Positions 1 to 7,777 of a DNA stretch of 64,000 bases are shown one piece after another. Source of the DNA: Isoalcanivorax pacificus W11-5. Its GTDB lineage: Bacteria > Pseudomonadota > Gammaproteobacteria > Pseudomonadales > Alcanivoracaceae. The DNA lies in NCBI RefSeq assembly GCF_000299335.2, contig NZ_CP004387.1, positions 434,001 through 498,000 of the forward strand. Reading direction: 5' to 3'. The position numbers and the translations under genes are program-made. The notes under the pieces were generated by a model. The model ran no database searches, was not told the DNA's origin, and saw nothing but the letters and a program-made list of their open reading frames with translations. The stretch's first letter is position 1. Each line of letters opens with the position of its first letter.

Positions 1-185
1 GCCGGGCGCTGGTAGTGACCGCGATCCGCTTCCAGCTGGCCGGCCAGCAGGTTCAGCAGCGAGCTCTTGCCGCAGCCATTGCGGCCGGTCAGGCCGATCT
101 TCCAGCCGCCGTGCAGGGTCAGGTCGGCGTCCCGGATCAGTACATCCGGGCCGCGCCGCAGGTCGAGATGTTCCAGGCGCAACAT
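1..185 (-). CDS. ABC-F family ATPase, YheS-like (N-terminal fragment)
   Basis: The reverse strand encodes the first 61 residues of an ATP-binding cassette protein that runs off the left edge. It begins MLRLEHLDLRRG and contains the Walker A motif GRNGCGKSS at about residues 34-42, followed by LLNLLAGQLEADRG. The pattern of a cassette starting directly at the N terminus with no membrane segment is typical of ABC-F proteins, soluble ATPases that act on ribosomes, and the wording is closest to YheS. In Pseudomonas a YheS-like gene lies near the FKBP-rsd/algQ-dsbH genes, matching what follows here. Subfamily assignment rests on a short fragment. Confidence 0.8.
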   Translation of the reverse strand, partial: MLRLEHLDLRRGPDVLIRDADLTLHGGWKIGLTGRNGCGKSSLLNLLAGQLEADRGHYQRP

Positions 186-288
186 GGCAGCAGGGGTTTG
201 TCGAAAAGGGGTTGCAGTGTAGACAGGCCGGGTGTCGTCAGCAATGCAGGCCGTGGCATGATGCCGGCGGGCAGGGGAGGAAAGGTGA

Positions 289-759
289 ATGACAGAACCG
301 TCGCTCTGGCAGTACGCACTGACATTATGGAAGCGACCCGGCGTGGAACACGCTGCGCTGTTGTTGCAGGACCAGCACAGCCTGCCTGTGTGCCTGCTGC
401 TGGCGGCGTTGTGGCTGGCAGGCCGGGGTGTGACGCCGGATGCGGCGCTGGCCGCCGCGCTGCGTGATATCGCGGAAGAGTGGGAGCGCGAGCGGATCGC
501 GCCGCTGCGCCGGTTGCGCCGCCAGGCCGGCACGCGCGCGGACTGGGCCGACTGGAAACGCGCCTTGCAGGATGCCGAGCTGGAAGCGGAACGCTTGCTG
601 GTCAGCGCGCTGGAAACCCGTGTGGCGGCGCGCCCGTTGCCGCGTGCAGCGCAACCGCTGCCGGCGCACGGCTGGTTGCTGCTGGTGATACCGGAAATGG
701 CGGGCTGCGAGAATCTGACCCGCGCGGTGGATGCGTTGCTGGGTGCCGCTCAGCCGTGA
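289..759 (+). CDS. TIGR02444 family protein
   Basis: A 156-residue protein beginning MTEPSLWQYALTLWKRPGVE, matching the TIGR02444 (DUF2390) family of small, mostly helical proteins of unknown function found beside the YheS/AlgQ genes in Pseudomonas relatives. GGAGG at 276-280 lies eight bases before the ATG. Visible features are the conserved N-terminal LW.YAL..W..PGVE segment, a hydrophobic LPVCLLLAALWLA stretch and an amphipathic charged middle. It is divergent from the ABC-F gene, and its last 10 bases overlap the end of the opposite-strand ParA gene. No biochemical role can be assigned. Confidence 0.8.
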   Translation: MTEPSLWQYALTLWKRPGVEHAALLLQDQHSLPVCLLLAALWLAGRGVTPDAALAAALRDIAEEWERERIAPLRRLRRQAGTRADWADWKRALQDAELEAERLLVSALETRVAARPLPRAAQPLPAHGWLLLVIPEMAGCENLTRAVDALLGAAQP

Positions 760-1505
760 AAGCCGGGTAACGCGCGCAGCAGATGGCGCTGTACTTCCAG
801 CCACTCGGCGATACGGCGCCAATGCTGGATGTCCTCAGCGGCACGCTGTACCGGCATGTCGATGATGCCGCCGCCTTCGCCGGCGGCCTGTGTGTAAAGC
901 TGCGTGTCGCGCAGGGTCGCCAGATAGGGGATTTTCAGGCTGGTCAGGAATTGCCGCAGCTGCTCGTACATTCTGGTGCGTGCGCGAGTGCGATTGGCGA
1001 CCACGGCCAGCCGCCGTGGCCGGCGGCGATAGCAGGGGGAAAGCATCACCGCCTGCAGGAAGCGGGTGGCGGCACGAATGTCGATCGGGCTGGGCAGTAC
1101 CGGCACCAGCACCACCTGGGCCACGCGCAGCACATGGTCCAGCAGGGGCCCGTCGAGGCCGCCGGGGGAGTCGATAATCAGGTAGCCATGGGCCTGGTTG
1201 ACGACTTCCGTGAGGCGGCCATAGGTGGTGTAGGCATCCAGTTTCAGGCTCAGGCCATGGATATCGTGGCGCCCCAGTTGTTCGCGCCGGCGAACCCAGC
1301 TTGCCGAGGACTGCAGTGGATCCAGGTCCAGCAGCGACACGGTCTGCCCTTGCGCGGCCAGATAACTGGCCAGGTTGGTGGCCAGTGTGGTCTTGCCACA
1401 ACCGCCCTTGGCATTGGCGACCAGCACGACAAAGCGCGGCGGCCCGCCGCCACCGATGGCACGGGCTGGTGAAGTCGTCTCGCGTACGTCGGCTGCGCGT
1501 CGCAT
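750..1505 (-). CDS. ParA/MinD-family ATPase (orphan)
   Basis: A 251-residue deviant-Walker ATPase. The motif NAKGGCGKTT (about residues 31-40) has the signature lysine of ParA/Soj/MinD proteins; LLDLDPLQSS is the A-prime motif and YLIIDSPGG the Walker B. Such proteins dimerise on ATP and position DNA, chemoreceptors or other cargo. A GGAGG-type ribosome site stands just before the ATG. No ParB gene or parS-like site is visible nearby, so chromosome segregation is unlikely to be its job, and the cargo is unknown. In Pseudomonas the comparable place between the ABC-F and FKBP genes holds algP, which is missing here. Confidence 0.85.
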   Translation of the reverse strand: MRRAADVRETTSPARAIGGGGPPRFVVLVANAKGGCGKTTLATNLASYLAAQGQTVSLLDLDPLQSSASWVRRREQLGRHDIHGLSLKLDAYTTYGRLTEVVNQAHGYLIIDSPGGLDGPLLDHVLRVAQVVLVPVLPSPIDIRAATRFLQAVMLSPCYRRRPRRLAVVANRTRARTRMYEQLRQFLTSLKIPYLATLRDTQLYTQAAGEGGGIIDMPVQRAAEDIQHWRRIAEWLEVQRHLLRALPGFHG

Positions 1506-1862
1506 GACCCCTCCGCCGCCCCCAAGGTTTTGTTATGAAGTGTTATTGCACTATATCGCAGGGCTGTTGTCACACCGCAAGCCCTGCGTCGGGCCGTTGG
1601 CACTGTGCGCCGGTGTGATGACAGGCCGGTTTCAGGGCCGTATGCTCCGGCAATCGGGTTGGGGCCCGGGCGCCAGTCAGCGCAGTGATGACCCTGCCGG
1701 GCCGTGTCAATCCCGGTTGCAGCGGGCGCAAGCCGCCCGCACACTGTGGCGCTGGCGCGATATCGACGCTGCTGATGAGTGGGCCTGCGATATCAACCGA
1801 CGTGGGAAAGCTCCGTTTTCGGGGGCGGCGCGACAACAAATTGAATGCAATCTGGAGGCATG
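1506..1862. other. Intergenic region between divergent parA-like and FKBP genes
   Basis: 357 bases with no credible gene. On the reverse strand a TATAGT hexamer near 1549-1554 could serve the ParA gene, but the matching -35 is poor. No convincing forward promoter for the FKBP gene was recognised; it should lie here because the gene has its own ribosome site at 1854-1858 and no upstream partner. Confidence 0.4.
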
Positions 1863-2570
1863 ATGAAAAAGTTAGCATTGGTGCTTGCTGTGTCAGCACT
1901 GGCGGCCTGTGGCCAGGAAAAGGGTGGCGACGTCAAGGTCGAGTCTGATGTGCAGAAGGCATCCTATGCCATCGGTTACCGTACCGGTGAGCAGATGTAC
2001 GGCAACACCGATGATCTGGATGTGGACGTGTTCCTGGCCGGCCTGCGCGCCGGTGCGCTGGGCGAGAAAGAAGGCCTGCCGCTGGAATCCGAGCAGATGG
2101 ATCAGGCGATTGCCGACTACCAGCAGCAGAAGATCGCCGAGCGTGAAGCGCAACGCGAGAAAGCGGCCAGCGACAACGCTGAAACCGGCAAGAAATTCCG
2201 CGAGGAAAATGGCGCCAAAGAAGGTGTGACCACCCTCGACAGCGGCCTGCAGTACGAAGTGCTTACCGAAGGCGAGAGCGATCAGAAGCCGACGCTCAAT
2301 GACGTGGTAGTGGCTCACTATCATGGCACCCTGGTCGATGGCACCGTGTTCGACAGCTCCGTTGACCGTGGCGAGCCGGCCAGCTTCCCGCTGGGCCAGG
2401 TGATCCAGGGCTGGCAGGAAGCGCTGCAGCTGATGAACGTGGGCGACAAGTGGCGCATCGTGATTCCGCCCGAGCTGGCCTACGGCGAGCAGGGCGCTGG
2501 CCAGAAGATCGGCCCGAACTCCACGCTGGTGTTCGAAGTGGAACTGCTGGAAGTGAAGCCGGGCAACTAA
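1863..2570 (+). CDS. FKBP-type peptidyl-prolyl isomerase, lipoprotein (FkpA/FklB type)
   Basis: A 235-residue peptidyl-prolyl cis-trans isomerase that should speed prolyl isomerisation of periplasmic proteins. The N terminus MKKLALVLAVSALAAC is a lipoprotein signal with an ALAAC lipobox, so the mature protein is probably lipid-anchored. Residues about 25-120 form the FKBP N-terminal dimerisation helices (ASYAIGYRTGEQ, then a long charged helix), and the C-terminal half is the FKBP domain with VVAHYHGTLVDGTVFDSS, VIQGWQEAL and PPELAYGEQGAG. I chose the ATG at 1863 because GGAGG at 1854-1858 is four bases away; an ATG at 1860 is adjacent and one at 1845 has no ribosome site. It matches the FKBP gene beside algQ in Pseudomonas. 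Confidence 0.92.
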   Translation: MKKLALVLAVSALAACGQEKGGDVKVESDVQKASYAIGYRTGEQMYGNTDDLDVDVFLAGLRAGALGEKEGLPLESEQMDQAIADYQQQKIAEREAQREKAASDNAETGKKFREENGAKEGVTTLDSGLQYEVLTEGESDQKPTLNDVVVAHYHGTLVDGTVFDSSVDRGEPASFPLGQVIQGWQEALQLMNVGDKWRIVIPPELAYGEQGAGQKIGPNSTLVFEVELLEVKPGN

Positions 2571-2587
2571 GCCGGGCTGAAAACAGA

Positions 2588-2611
2588 AAAGGCGCCGATA
2601 CTGGCGCCTTT
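2588..2611. repeat. Left copy of 24-bp IS target duplication (terminator hairpin)
   Basis: A 24-base block made of arms AAAGGCGCC and GGCGCCTTT around the loop GATACT. The identical block recurs at 4193-4216 on the far side of the IS. The bases outside the two copies (AAACAGA on the left, TCTGTTT on the right) are complementary, so before insertion the site was one long bidirectional terminator. This copy still folds but has only TTT before IS sequence begins. Confidence 0.9.
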
Positions 2612-2623
2612 CAGATCGCTGAC

Positions 2624-2647
2624 AAACCCCGGTTATCCGGGGTTTTT
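2624..2647 (+). terminator. Intrinsic terminator inside IS left end
   Basis: AAACCCCGG pairs with CCGGGGTTT around a TTAT loop, followed by a T run (2643-2647). In the plus direction it lies 13 bases inside the element and would stop transcripts entering from the FKBP gene, whose own terminator lost its long T tract through the insertion. Confidence 0.8.
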
Positions 2648-2793
2648 CATTTCTGCAGTTGGGATGTGTGACGTTCGGCAGGTCATTTTCGCTGGGTGGG
2701 ATAGTCGGCGACATGGCTTGATTCAGAGGGCCAAAGGGCGTTGCGGAAGCGAGGGAGGCTGGCATAGCGCCGGAGAGAGGGCCAGAGGGCTTC

Positions 2794-4137
2794 TTACCCT
2801 GCCAGCAAGGCGATTTTCTTGATGTTCTGAGCCGCCGCCGTCAGCAGACACTGCGCCTGCACCTTGTCCCGGCCACGGTAGCGGGCATAGCGGTATTGAT
2901 GCAGCTCCTTGGCGTCGGCGAAGCTGCGCTCCACCGTTTCTTTTCGGCGTTGGTAGATCGCCTTGCCCCATTCCGTCAGGCGGTGAGCATCCTGGCGTTC
3001 CCGGCTGTCTTCCCAGACATGGCGGGTGATGATCTTGATGTGTTTGGCGTGTTGGGTGCAGCGGGAGAGCAGCGGACATGCCTGGCAGATCGCCGGGTCT
3101 GACTGGTAGTGCCGGTAGCCTGTACGGCTGGTGGTTTTATAGGGCAAGTCCTGCCCTTGCGGGCACCGGTAGCTGTCGGTGTCGGGTTGGTAGTGGAATT
3201 CCCGCTTGTAGAGGTATCCCTTCCGGTGCGTGGGGCGACGGTAGCCAAAGACGGCTTTGATCTGCTCGTCCTCCAGTCCCTTGCTGATCGCGGTGGTGTG
3301 GTAACCGGCATCCAGCCCGACATGAGTGACGTCGAACCCGAAGCGCTCTTTCTGCCGTCTCAGGCGGGCCATGTAGGGCACGGCATCGTGTACATTGCCC
3401 GCACTGACGTGCACATCGGTGATGATGTTGGCCTTGCTGTCCACAGTACGGTGATCCAGATAGAAGAACCCTTGGGGCTTGTTGTCCCGGGTCATGTAAC
3501 CACTCTCAGGGTCCGTCGTGCTCTGCTTGATCTCCCGAGCCGCTGCCGGCCTGGACGCCGGCCGCAAGGGCTTTTTTCCGTGAGCTAACCGGTCCTCCTC
3601 CACTGCCCGATCCAGGTCATCCAGATACGCCTGCCGCAGGGGTTCAACCCGAGCCTTGGTCCACTTGCCCTTGTTGGCATTGGCCTTGAGGTGAGTAGAA
3701 TCCGTGTACAACACCTCCCCGGACACCAGTTTGCGGCGCATCGCCTGCAACACAATCTCGTCAAATATCTGCTGATAGATATCCGAGTCGTTGAACCGAC
3801 GCCGACGGTTCTGGCTCAGGGTGCTGGCATCCGGCACCTTGTCCGTTAGCGTCAGCCCCAGAAACCACCGGTAGGCGACGTTCACCTGCACTTCCCGGAT
3901 CAACTGACGTTCACTGCGAACACCGAACAGGTAACCCAGCAACAGCAGCTTGAACATCAGGGTCGGATCCAGTGCTGGCCGACCGTTGTCAGCACAGTAC
4001 AACGCCTTCACCCGATCATGGATAAAGCTGAAGTCGATGTGTTTATCCACCTTGCGAAGCAGGTGGTCCGGCGGGACAAGTTCATCAATACAGACGAACT
4101 CGAGTGTGGATTGGGTCGGAGCGCGGTCTTTTAGCAT
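2794..4137 (-). CDS. IS1182-family transposase
   Basis: A 447-residue DDE transposase, full length for the family. The N terminus has the conserved block PPDHLLRKVDKHIDFSFI and a GRPALDPTLMFKLLLLGYLFG helix-turn-helix-like segment. Catalytic acidic residues are readable in LYTDSTHLKANANK, VGLDAGYHT and the C-terminal KETVERSFADAKELH. A cysteine cluster (CQACPLLSRC) lies near residue 350. There is no internal stop or frameshift. On the minus strand a TATAAT hexamer (4149-4144) ends only six bases before the ATG, so the message may start at or near the start codon (leaderless) or another promoter is used. It runs antisense to the FKBP gene and in the same direction as rsd. Confidence 0.93.
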   Translation of the reverse strand: MLKDRAPTQSTLEFVCIDELVPPDHLLRKVDKHIDFSFIHDRVKALYCADNGRPALDPTLMFKLLLLGYLFGVRSERQLIREVQVNVAYRWFLGLTLTDKVPDASTLSQNRRRRFNDSDIYQQIFDEIVLQAMRRKLVSGEVLYTDSTHLKANANKGKWTKARVEPLRQAYLDDLDRAVEEDRLAHGKKPLRPASRPAAAREIKQSTTDPESGYMTRDNKPQGFFYLDHRTVDSKANIITDVHVSAGNVHDAVPYMARLRRQKERFGFDVTHVGLDAGYHTTAISKGLEDEQIKAVFGYRRPTHRKGYLYKREFHYQPDTDSYRCPQGQDLPYKTTSRTGYRHYQSDPAICQACPLLSRCTQHAKHIKIITRHVWEDSRERQDAHRLTEWGKAIYQRRKETVERSFADAKELHQYRYARYRGRDKVQAQCLLTAAAQNIKKIALLAG

Positions 4138-4150
4138 GCCCCGATTATAG

Positions 4151-4180
4151 AAAAGCCCTCACCACGAGGGCGAGGGCTTT
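4151..4180 (-). terminator. Terminator-like hairpin inside IS right end
   Basis: On the minus strand AAAGCCCTC pairs with GAGGGCTTT, followed by TTC and a TATAAT box. It lies between the right inverted repeat and the transposase start and would block transcripts arriving from rsd. Confidence 0.65.
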
Positions 4181-4192
4181 GTCAGCAGTCTG

Positions 4193-4216
4193 AAAGGCGC
4201 CGATACTGGCGCCTTT
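4193..4216. repeat. Right copy of 24-bp IS target duplication (terminator hairpin)
   Basis: Identical to 2588-2611. Its right side is followed by the original T-rich flank TCTGTTT (4217-4223), but on the minus strand, where rsd is read, the hairpin is now followed by TTTCAG of the IS end in place of the longer T tract. Confidence 0.9.
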
Positions 4217-4265
4217 TCTGTTTGTGGCACGTCATGCACCCGCGGGAGAAGCGCCTGTGCCGGTT

Positions 4266-4763
4266 TCAGTGCGTGACGGGCCTGACGGGCTGGCTGCCCT
4301 GCAGGTGGAAGCTGATGATCAGCTGGTCTTCCAGCATGAAGCGCTCTTCGAGTTTCTCCAGCAGGCTGGCCATTTTCTCCGGCAGTTCCGTGAGTGAGCA
4401 CTGCCGGCGCGCGGCCTGGTCGTAATGCTCATTGAAGGCCAGCGCGGCGTCGGTGGAATCCTCCAGCCGGTGCAGCATCTCCTGCAGCCAGCCGGGGTTG
4501 TCCCGTTTCAGGCTGCGTGCCTCCACGGCCAGTTCACGGTAGATCTCGAAATAGCCGGCGCTGATGTAGTCCATCAACGTCTGGCACAGGCTCTGGATGT
4601 GCGTGTGCAGGGCCGGGTTGTCCTCGACGTTGGCGTCGTTCATGTCCGGCAGGGCACACAGCAGAGCCAGCAATTGCTGGCGTTCCTTGAGCCAGGTTTG
4701 CACCAGGGTTTCGGTGCGCTGCCACTGGGGCAGGGTGGGTGTCGCAGGGGATGGCCGTGCCAT
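4266..4763 (-). CDS. rsd: Rsd/AlgQ family anti-sigma-70 regulator
   Basis: A 165-residue, all-helical protein of the Rsd/AlgQ family. In E. coli Rsd binds region 4 of sigma-70 and shifts RNA polymerase toward alternative sigma factors; in Pseudomonas AlgQ is a global regulator of alginate and siderophore genes. The central LCQTLMDYISAGYFEIYREL segment and the C-terminal LGEKLEERF/LEDQLI-type helix region (here LEKLEERFMLEDQLIISFHLQG) are the family's recognisable parts, and the length is typical. It was convergent with the FKBP gene and shared its terminator before the IS entered. The choice between the names rsd and algQ is a matter of species convention. Confidence 0.88.
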   Translation of the reverse strand: MARPSPATPTLPQWQRTETLVQTWLKERQQLLALLCALPDMNDANVEDNPALHTHIQSLCQTLMDYISAGYFEIYRELAVEARSLKRDNPGWLQEMLHRLEDSTDAALAFNEHYDQAARRQCSLTELPEKMASLLEKLEERFMLEDQLIISFHLQGSQPVRPVTH

Positions 4764-4972
4764 GGTCGTCCCTCCGTGGGCGTTTGTCTGTGTCAGGGGA
4801 GTTCGAGGCTAGATCAGGCGCTCGTGGCAGGGCAATTGGCCGCAGGGGTGATTTGTCGAAACGGCTGCCGGCTCAGGCGGTTACATCCAGACCGATTTTT
4901 CATAAGCAGGCGGGCTGTTATCCCGGCCACCCGCAAAGCCAGCGCTGGCGCGGCTTTGCGGTTAGTGGCGCA

Positions 4973-5482
4973 TTAGCGATAACGGCGGAGGATCTGGAAC
5001 AGTGCCAGCACCAGCAGGCCGGCGAAGGTGATCATCGCCAGTTGCGGGATGGTAATGCCGAGGAAGGTCCAGTCGATCTCGGCGCACTCGCCCGAGCCGC
5101 TGAACACCATGCGCAGCATCTCCTGCATCGGGAACACGTCGATCATGTAATCCAGGCCCGGGCCGCAGGCCGGCACTTCGTCGGCCGGCAGGTTCTGCAG
5201 CCAGATATGACGGCCCGCCACAATGGCGCCGCCGATGGCGGAGAGGGCCGCCAGCACGTTGTAGAGGCGCTGGCCGGTGGCGCCGGGGTTGTGCAGTGCG
5301 GCGAGCAGGAAGAACAGCCCGGCGCCGATGACCGCGACGCGCTGGAACACGCACAGCGGGCACGGTTCGAGGTCTTCGGCGTGTTGCAGGTACAGGGCAG
5401 CGGCCATGGCCGCCACACAGGCAAGAAAGCCGAGCAGATTGATGCCGCGCGGTGACAGCAGGCGTGAAGTGATCTGAGACAT
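4973..5482 (-). CDS. dsbB: Disulfide bond formation protein B (DsbB/DsbH)
   Basis: A 169-residue inner-membrane quinone reductase that reoxidises periplasmic DsbA. Four hydrophobic segments are visible (about residues 13-31, 46-63, 72-90 and 142-163). The first periplasmic loop has the redox pair CPLC at residues 41-44, and the second has C106 (VPACGPG) and C133 (SGECAEI), the full set of four cysteines. The position next to rsd/algQ matches dsbH in Pseudomonas. No DsbA of the classic CXXC type is seen in the window. Confidence 0.93.
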   Translation of the reverse strand: MSQITSRLLSPRGINLLGFLACVAAMAAALYLQHAEDLEPCPLCVFQRVAVIGAGLFFLLAALHNPGATGQRLYNVLAALSAIGGAIVAGRHIWLQNLPADEVPACGPGLDYMIDVFPMQEMLRMVFSGSGECAEIDWTFLGITIPQLAMITFAGLLVLALFQILRRYR

Positions 5483-5783
5483 GCGGTTGTCCGTTTCGCT
5501 GACGGTTCTGGTTTGGAAATGGCCGCCCGTGCTGGCGCTGCGTTTCCCCCTTGGTGCAAACCCTGCCGATGCTGACCGGCTCTGCTCATGGACCCGTATG
5601 GAGTGCTCCGGTTCCGCAGGTCGGCGCCGGCATGCCGGAAAGCGGCATGATCAAGCGGCACGGCTGATCGCGCGATATCAAACCGATGGCGAGGCTTCAC
5701 CGGGTGAGCAAAAAAACAGAAGGGGAAGGTGTACCGTGTCGCATGCGGGCATGCAACCCCGGATGGGTACGGCGGGCACCGGT
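5483..5783. other. Gene-free stretch upstream of dsbB
   Basis: 301 bases between the dsbB start and the end of the small RMF-like gene, both on the minus strand. I see no coding frame with family resemblance, no strong hairpin with a T tract and no clear promoter. Confidence 0.4.
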
Positions 5784-5975
5784 TCAGCCGGTCTGCTGCT
5801 CCGGATGCCGTTTCAGAAAAGCCTCATAGCCTTCGCGCCAGCCGGCATGCCACCAGTCCATGAGGATGTCCTCCTGGTACGGGCACTGGCTGTCGTCACG
5901 ACCGCTCATGCCCCACATGCAGCCACGGTCGTAGGCTTTCTTGCAGGCATCCCGGGTATCGGGTGTGTCTCGCAT
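5784..5975 (-). CDS. Small RMF/CrpP-like protein
   Basis: A 63-residue protein starting MRDTPDTRDACKKAYDRG. The segment AYDRG..WGMSGRDDSQCPY followed by W..GWREGYEAF matches ribosome modulation factor (AHQRG...GRSKEMCPY...GGWREA), so it belongs to the RMF/CrpP superfamily. RMF itself pairs stationary-phase ribosomes into inactive dimers. The start is set by GGAG seven bases before the ATG; a longer frame to 6083 has no ribosome site. It differs from RMF in having three cysteines (C11, C19, C31) and an acidic middle (GRDDSQCPYQEDI) instead of the basic character expected of an rRNA binder, so a direct ribosome role is uncertain. It is transcribed with or after gshA. Confidence 0.75.
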   Translation of the reverse strand: MRDTPDTRDACKKAYDRGCMWGMSGRDDSQCPYQEDILMDWWHAGWREGYEAFLKRHPEQQTG

Positions 5976-6136
5976 TCCGCATCTCCGTGCGATGGTGGCC
6001 GGCGTAAGGTGCGCCGGCATCACGGCCTGATCATCCTGACAAGGCTGGCACAGATTCTGGCACGGGAGTGTGCGCTGCGCCACACCTGGCGGCGTGTGCC
6101 GCCGGATGGCGTCACACTGCTGCCAGGTGGCAGTCG

Positions 6137-7702
6137 TCAGTCGCGAAAATAATCGGCGAGATAGTCGGCGAACGGCTTTTCCGGCGCGGCTTCGCAGTCG
6201 CGCTGTTCCTGCAGGCTGCTTTGCGCGAGCTGGGCAAAACGCTCGCGGGTGGCGTCGTCCAGGGGGCGCGACAGGAAATGATCCCGGTGCGTCTGGGCCT
6301 GTTCAATGGCGAACTCGAAAAAGCTCTGGCCGCGCCCGGACAGCGTTTCCATCACCCGGGCGGAAGGGGTGATCTCGGGGTGATCGACCTTTTCCTGCTG
6401 CATGGCCAGTGCTTCGGTGTAGCGATGCCCGCCGTGGGTGTGGTCGAACAGTTCGGCGATCGGCCGCATCTGGTCGAGCTTCTTGCTGGCCCATTCGCGC
6501 AGCGTGACACGGCTGCCCCAGTTGCACAGCCGTATGCCGGTGTTGCGGCCGTTGTAGACCACCTGCTGGATATTGTTCTTGCTTGCCAGCAGGTCCCGCG
6601 CTTCCAGGTGGGGTGACTCCCGCAGCAGGCAATAAGTGGCGAAGATATCGAGAAACCGCAGCTGTGTCTGGTTGATGCCCAGCGGTTCGAACGGGTTCAG
6701 GTCCAGTGCGCGCATCTCCACATATTCGACCCCCCGGCGCGCGAGCGCCTGGGTCGGGCGCTCGCCCTTGTGGATGGTGCGCTTGGGGCGGACTGACGAG
6801 TAGTACTCGTTCTCGATCTGCAGGATGTTGGCGTTGAGCTGGCGGTATTCGCCGTCCACCAGCACGCCGATGTCGCGATAGGCGGGTTCTTCAGTCTTGA
6901 TCGCCTCGGTCAGCGTGCGCACATACTCGTCGAGGTTGTTATAGCTGATGTGCAGGCTTGACTGGGCGTTGTTCTGGTAGCCCAGGTCGCTCATGCGCAG
7001 CGAGGTGGCGAAGGGTTGTGCCAGCGTACCGCGGAACATTTCCGCCAGCGTATGCTCGCGACCGGACAGGAAGGAGCTGCACACCGCCGGGGAGGCTCCG
7101 AACAGATAGATCAGCAGCCAGGAATAGCGCTGGAAGTTGCGCGTCAGGTCCATGTAGCGTTCGGAGATGAACGTCTGCAGGGGCTGCGTGTCCTGTTCAC
7201 CCTGCTGATACAGGCGCCAGAAGGTGTCCGGGAACGAGAGGTTGTAATGGATGCCGGCGATGGTCTGCATGCGGCGGCCATAGCGGTAGCCCAGGCCGCG
7301 CCGGTAGACATGCTTCATCTGGCCGACGTTGGAGCTGCCGTACTCGGCGAGCGGAATGTCCTTGTCCTCGCCCATGGCGCAGGGCATGGAGTTGACCCAC
7401 AGCATTTCGTCGCCCAGTTGCGGGTACACATATCGGTGCAACTGATCGAGGAATTCCAGTGGTGCGCTCAGCCGGTCACTGGCCGGGGTGATGAATTCCA
7501 GCAGCGCTTCGGAATAGTCGGTGGTCAGATACGGATGTGTCAGGGCCGACCCCAGGCTGGCCGGATGCAGACTCTGGGCGAGCAGGCCCTGCGGGGTGAT
7601 GCGCAGGCTTTCCTTTTCGATACCCCGGCGCATGCCGGACAGGGTGCCGGCGGCATCGGCCTTGTTCAGCGCCAGGAGGCGCGTGGTGAGCAGATCGGTC
7701 AT
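6137..7702 (-). CDS. gshA: Glutamate-cysteine ligase
   Basis: A 521-residue enzyme for the first, ATP-dependent step of glutathione synthesis (glutamate + cysteine to gamma-glutamylcysteine). The N-terminal GMRRGIEKESLRI motif, LTTDYSEALLEFITP, MPCAMG, and the C-terminal RNTGIRLCNWGS region are as in E. coli GshA, which is 518 residues. I start at MTDLL (7702) because the upstream 20 codons look noncoding. In Pseudomonas gshA lies near tex and ompR/envZ (amgRS), as here. The second enzyme, gshB, is not in the window. Confidence 0.95.
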   Translation of the reverse strand: MTDLLTTRLLALNKADAAGTLSGMRRGIEKESLRITPQGLLAQSLHPASLGSALTHPYLTTDYSEALLEFITPASDRLSAPLEFLDQLHRYVYPQLGDEMLWVNSMPCAMGEDKDIPLAEYGSSNVGQMKHVYRRGLGYRYGRRMQTIAGIHYNLSFPDTFWRLYQQGEQDTQPLQTFISERYMDLTRNFQRYSWLLIYLFGASPAVCSSFLSGREHTLAEMFRGTLAQPFATSLRMSDLGYQNNAQSSLHISYNNLDEYVRTLTEAIKTEEPAYRDIGVLVDGEYRQLNANILQIENEYYSSVRPKRTIHKGERPTQALARRGVEYVEMRALDLNPFEPLGINQTQLRFLDIFATYCLLRESPHLEARDLLASKNNIQQVVYNGRNTGIRLCNWGSRVTLREWASKKLDQMRPIAELFDHTHGGHRYTEALAMQQEKVDHPEITPSARVMETLSGRGQSFFEFAIEQAQTHRDHFLSRPLDDATRERFAQLAQSSLQEQRDCEAAPEKPFADYLADYFRD

Positions 7703-7777
7703 CCGATAGCGTCCATCATCTGGTCTGGGCGAGCACGCCTGTAGCATGCCCGCTGCGGACAAGAGCCGAGAAAACGA

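Larger units (their letters stand above)
2612..4192 (-). mobile_element. IS1182-family insertion sequence, complete
   Basis: A 1581-bp element bounded by imperfect terminal inverted repeats: the left end reads CAGATCGCTGACAAACCCC and the right end, on the other strand, CAGACTGCTGACAAAGCCC (16 of 19 identical). It is flanked by a direct duplication of a 24-bp palindrome (2588-2611 and 4193-4216). It holds a single intact transposase gene. Near each end it carries an intrinsic-terminator-like hairpin: 2624-2647 with a TTTTT tail on the plus strand, and 4151-4180 followed by TTTTC on the minus strand. Intact ends, duplication and open frame suggest a recent, possibly still mobile insertion. Confidence 0.9.
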
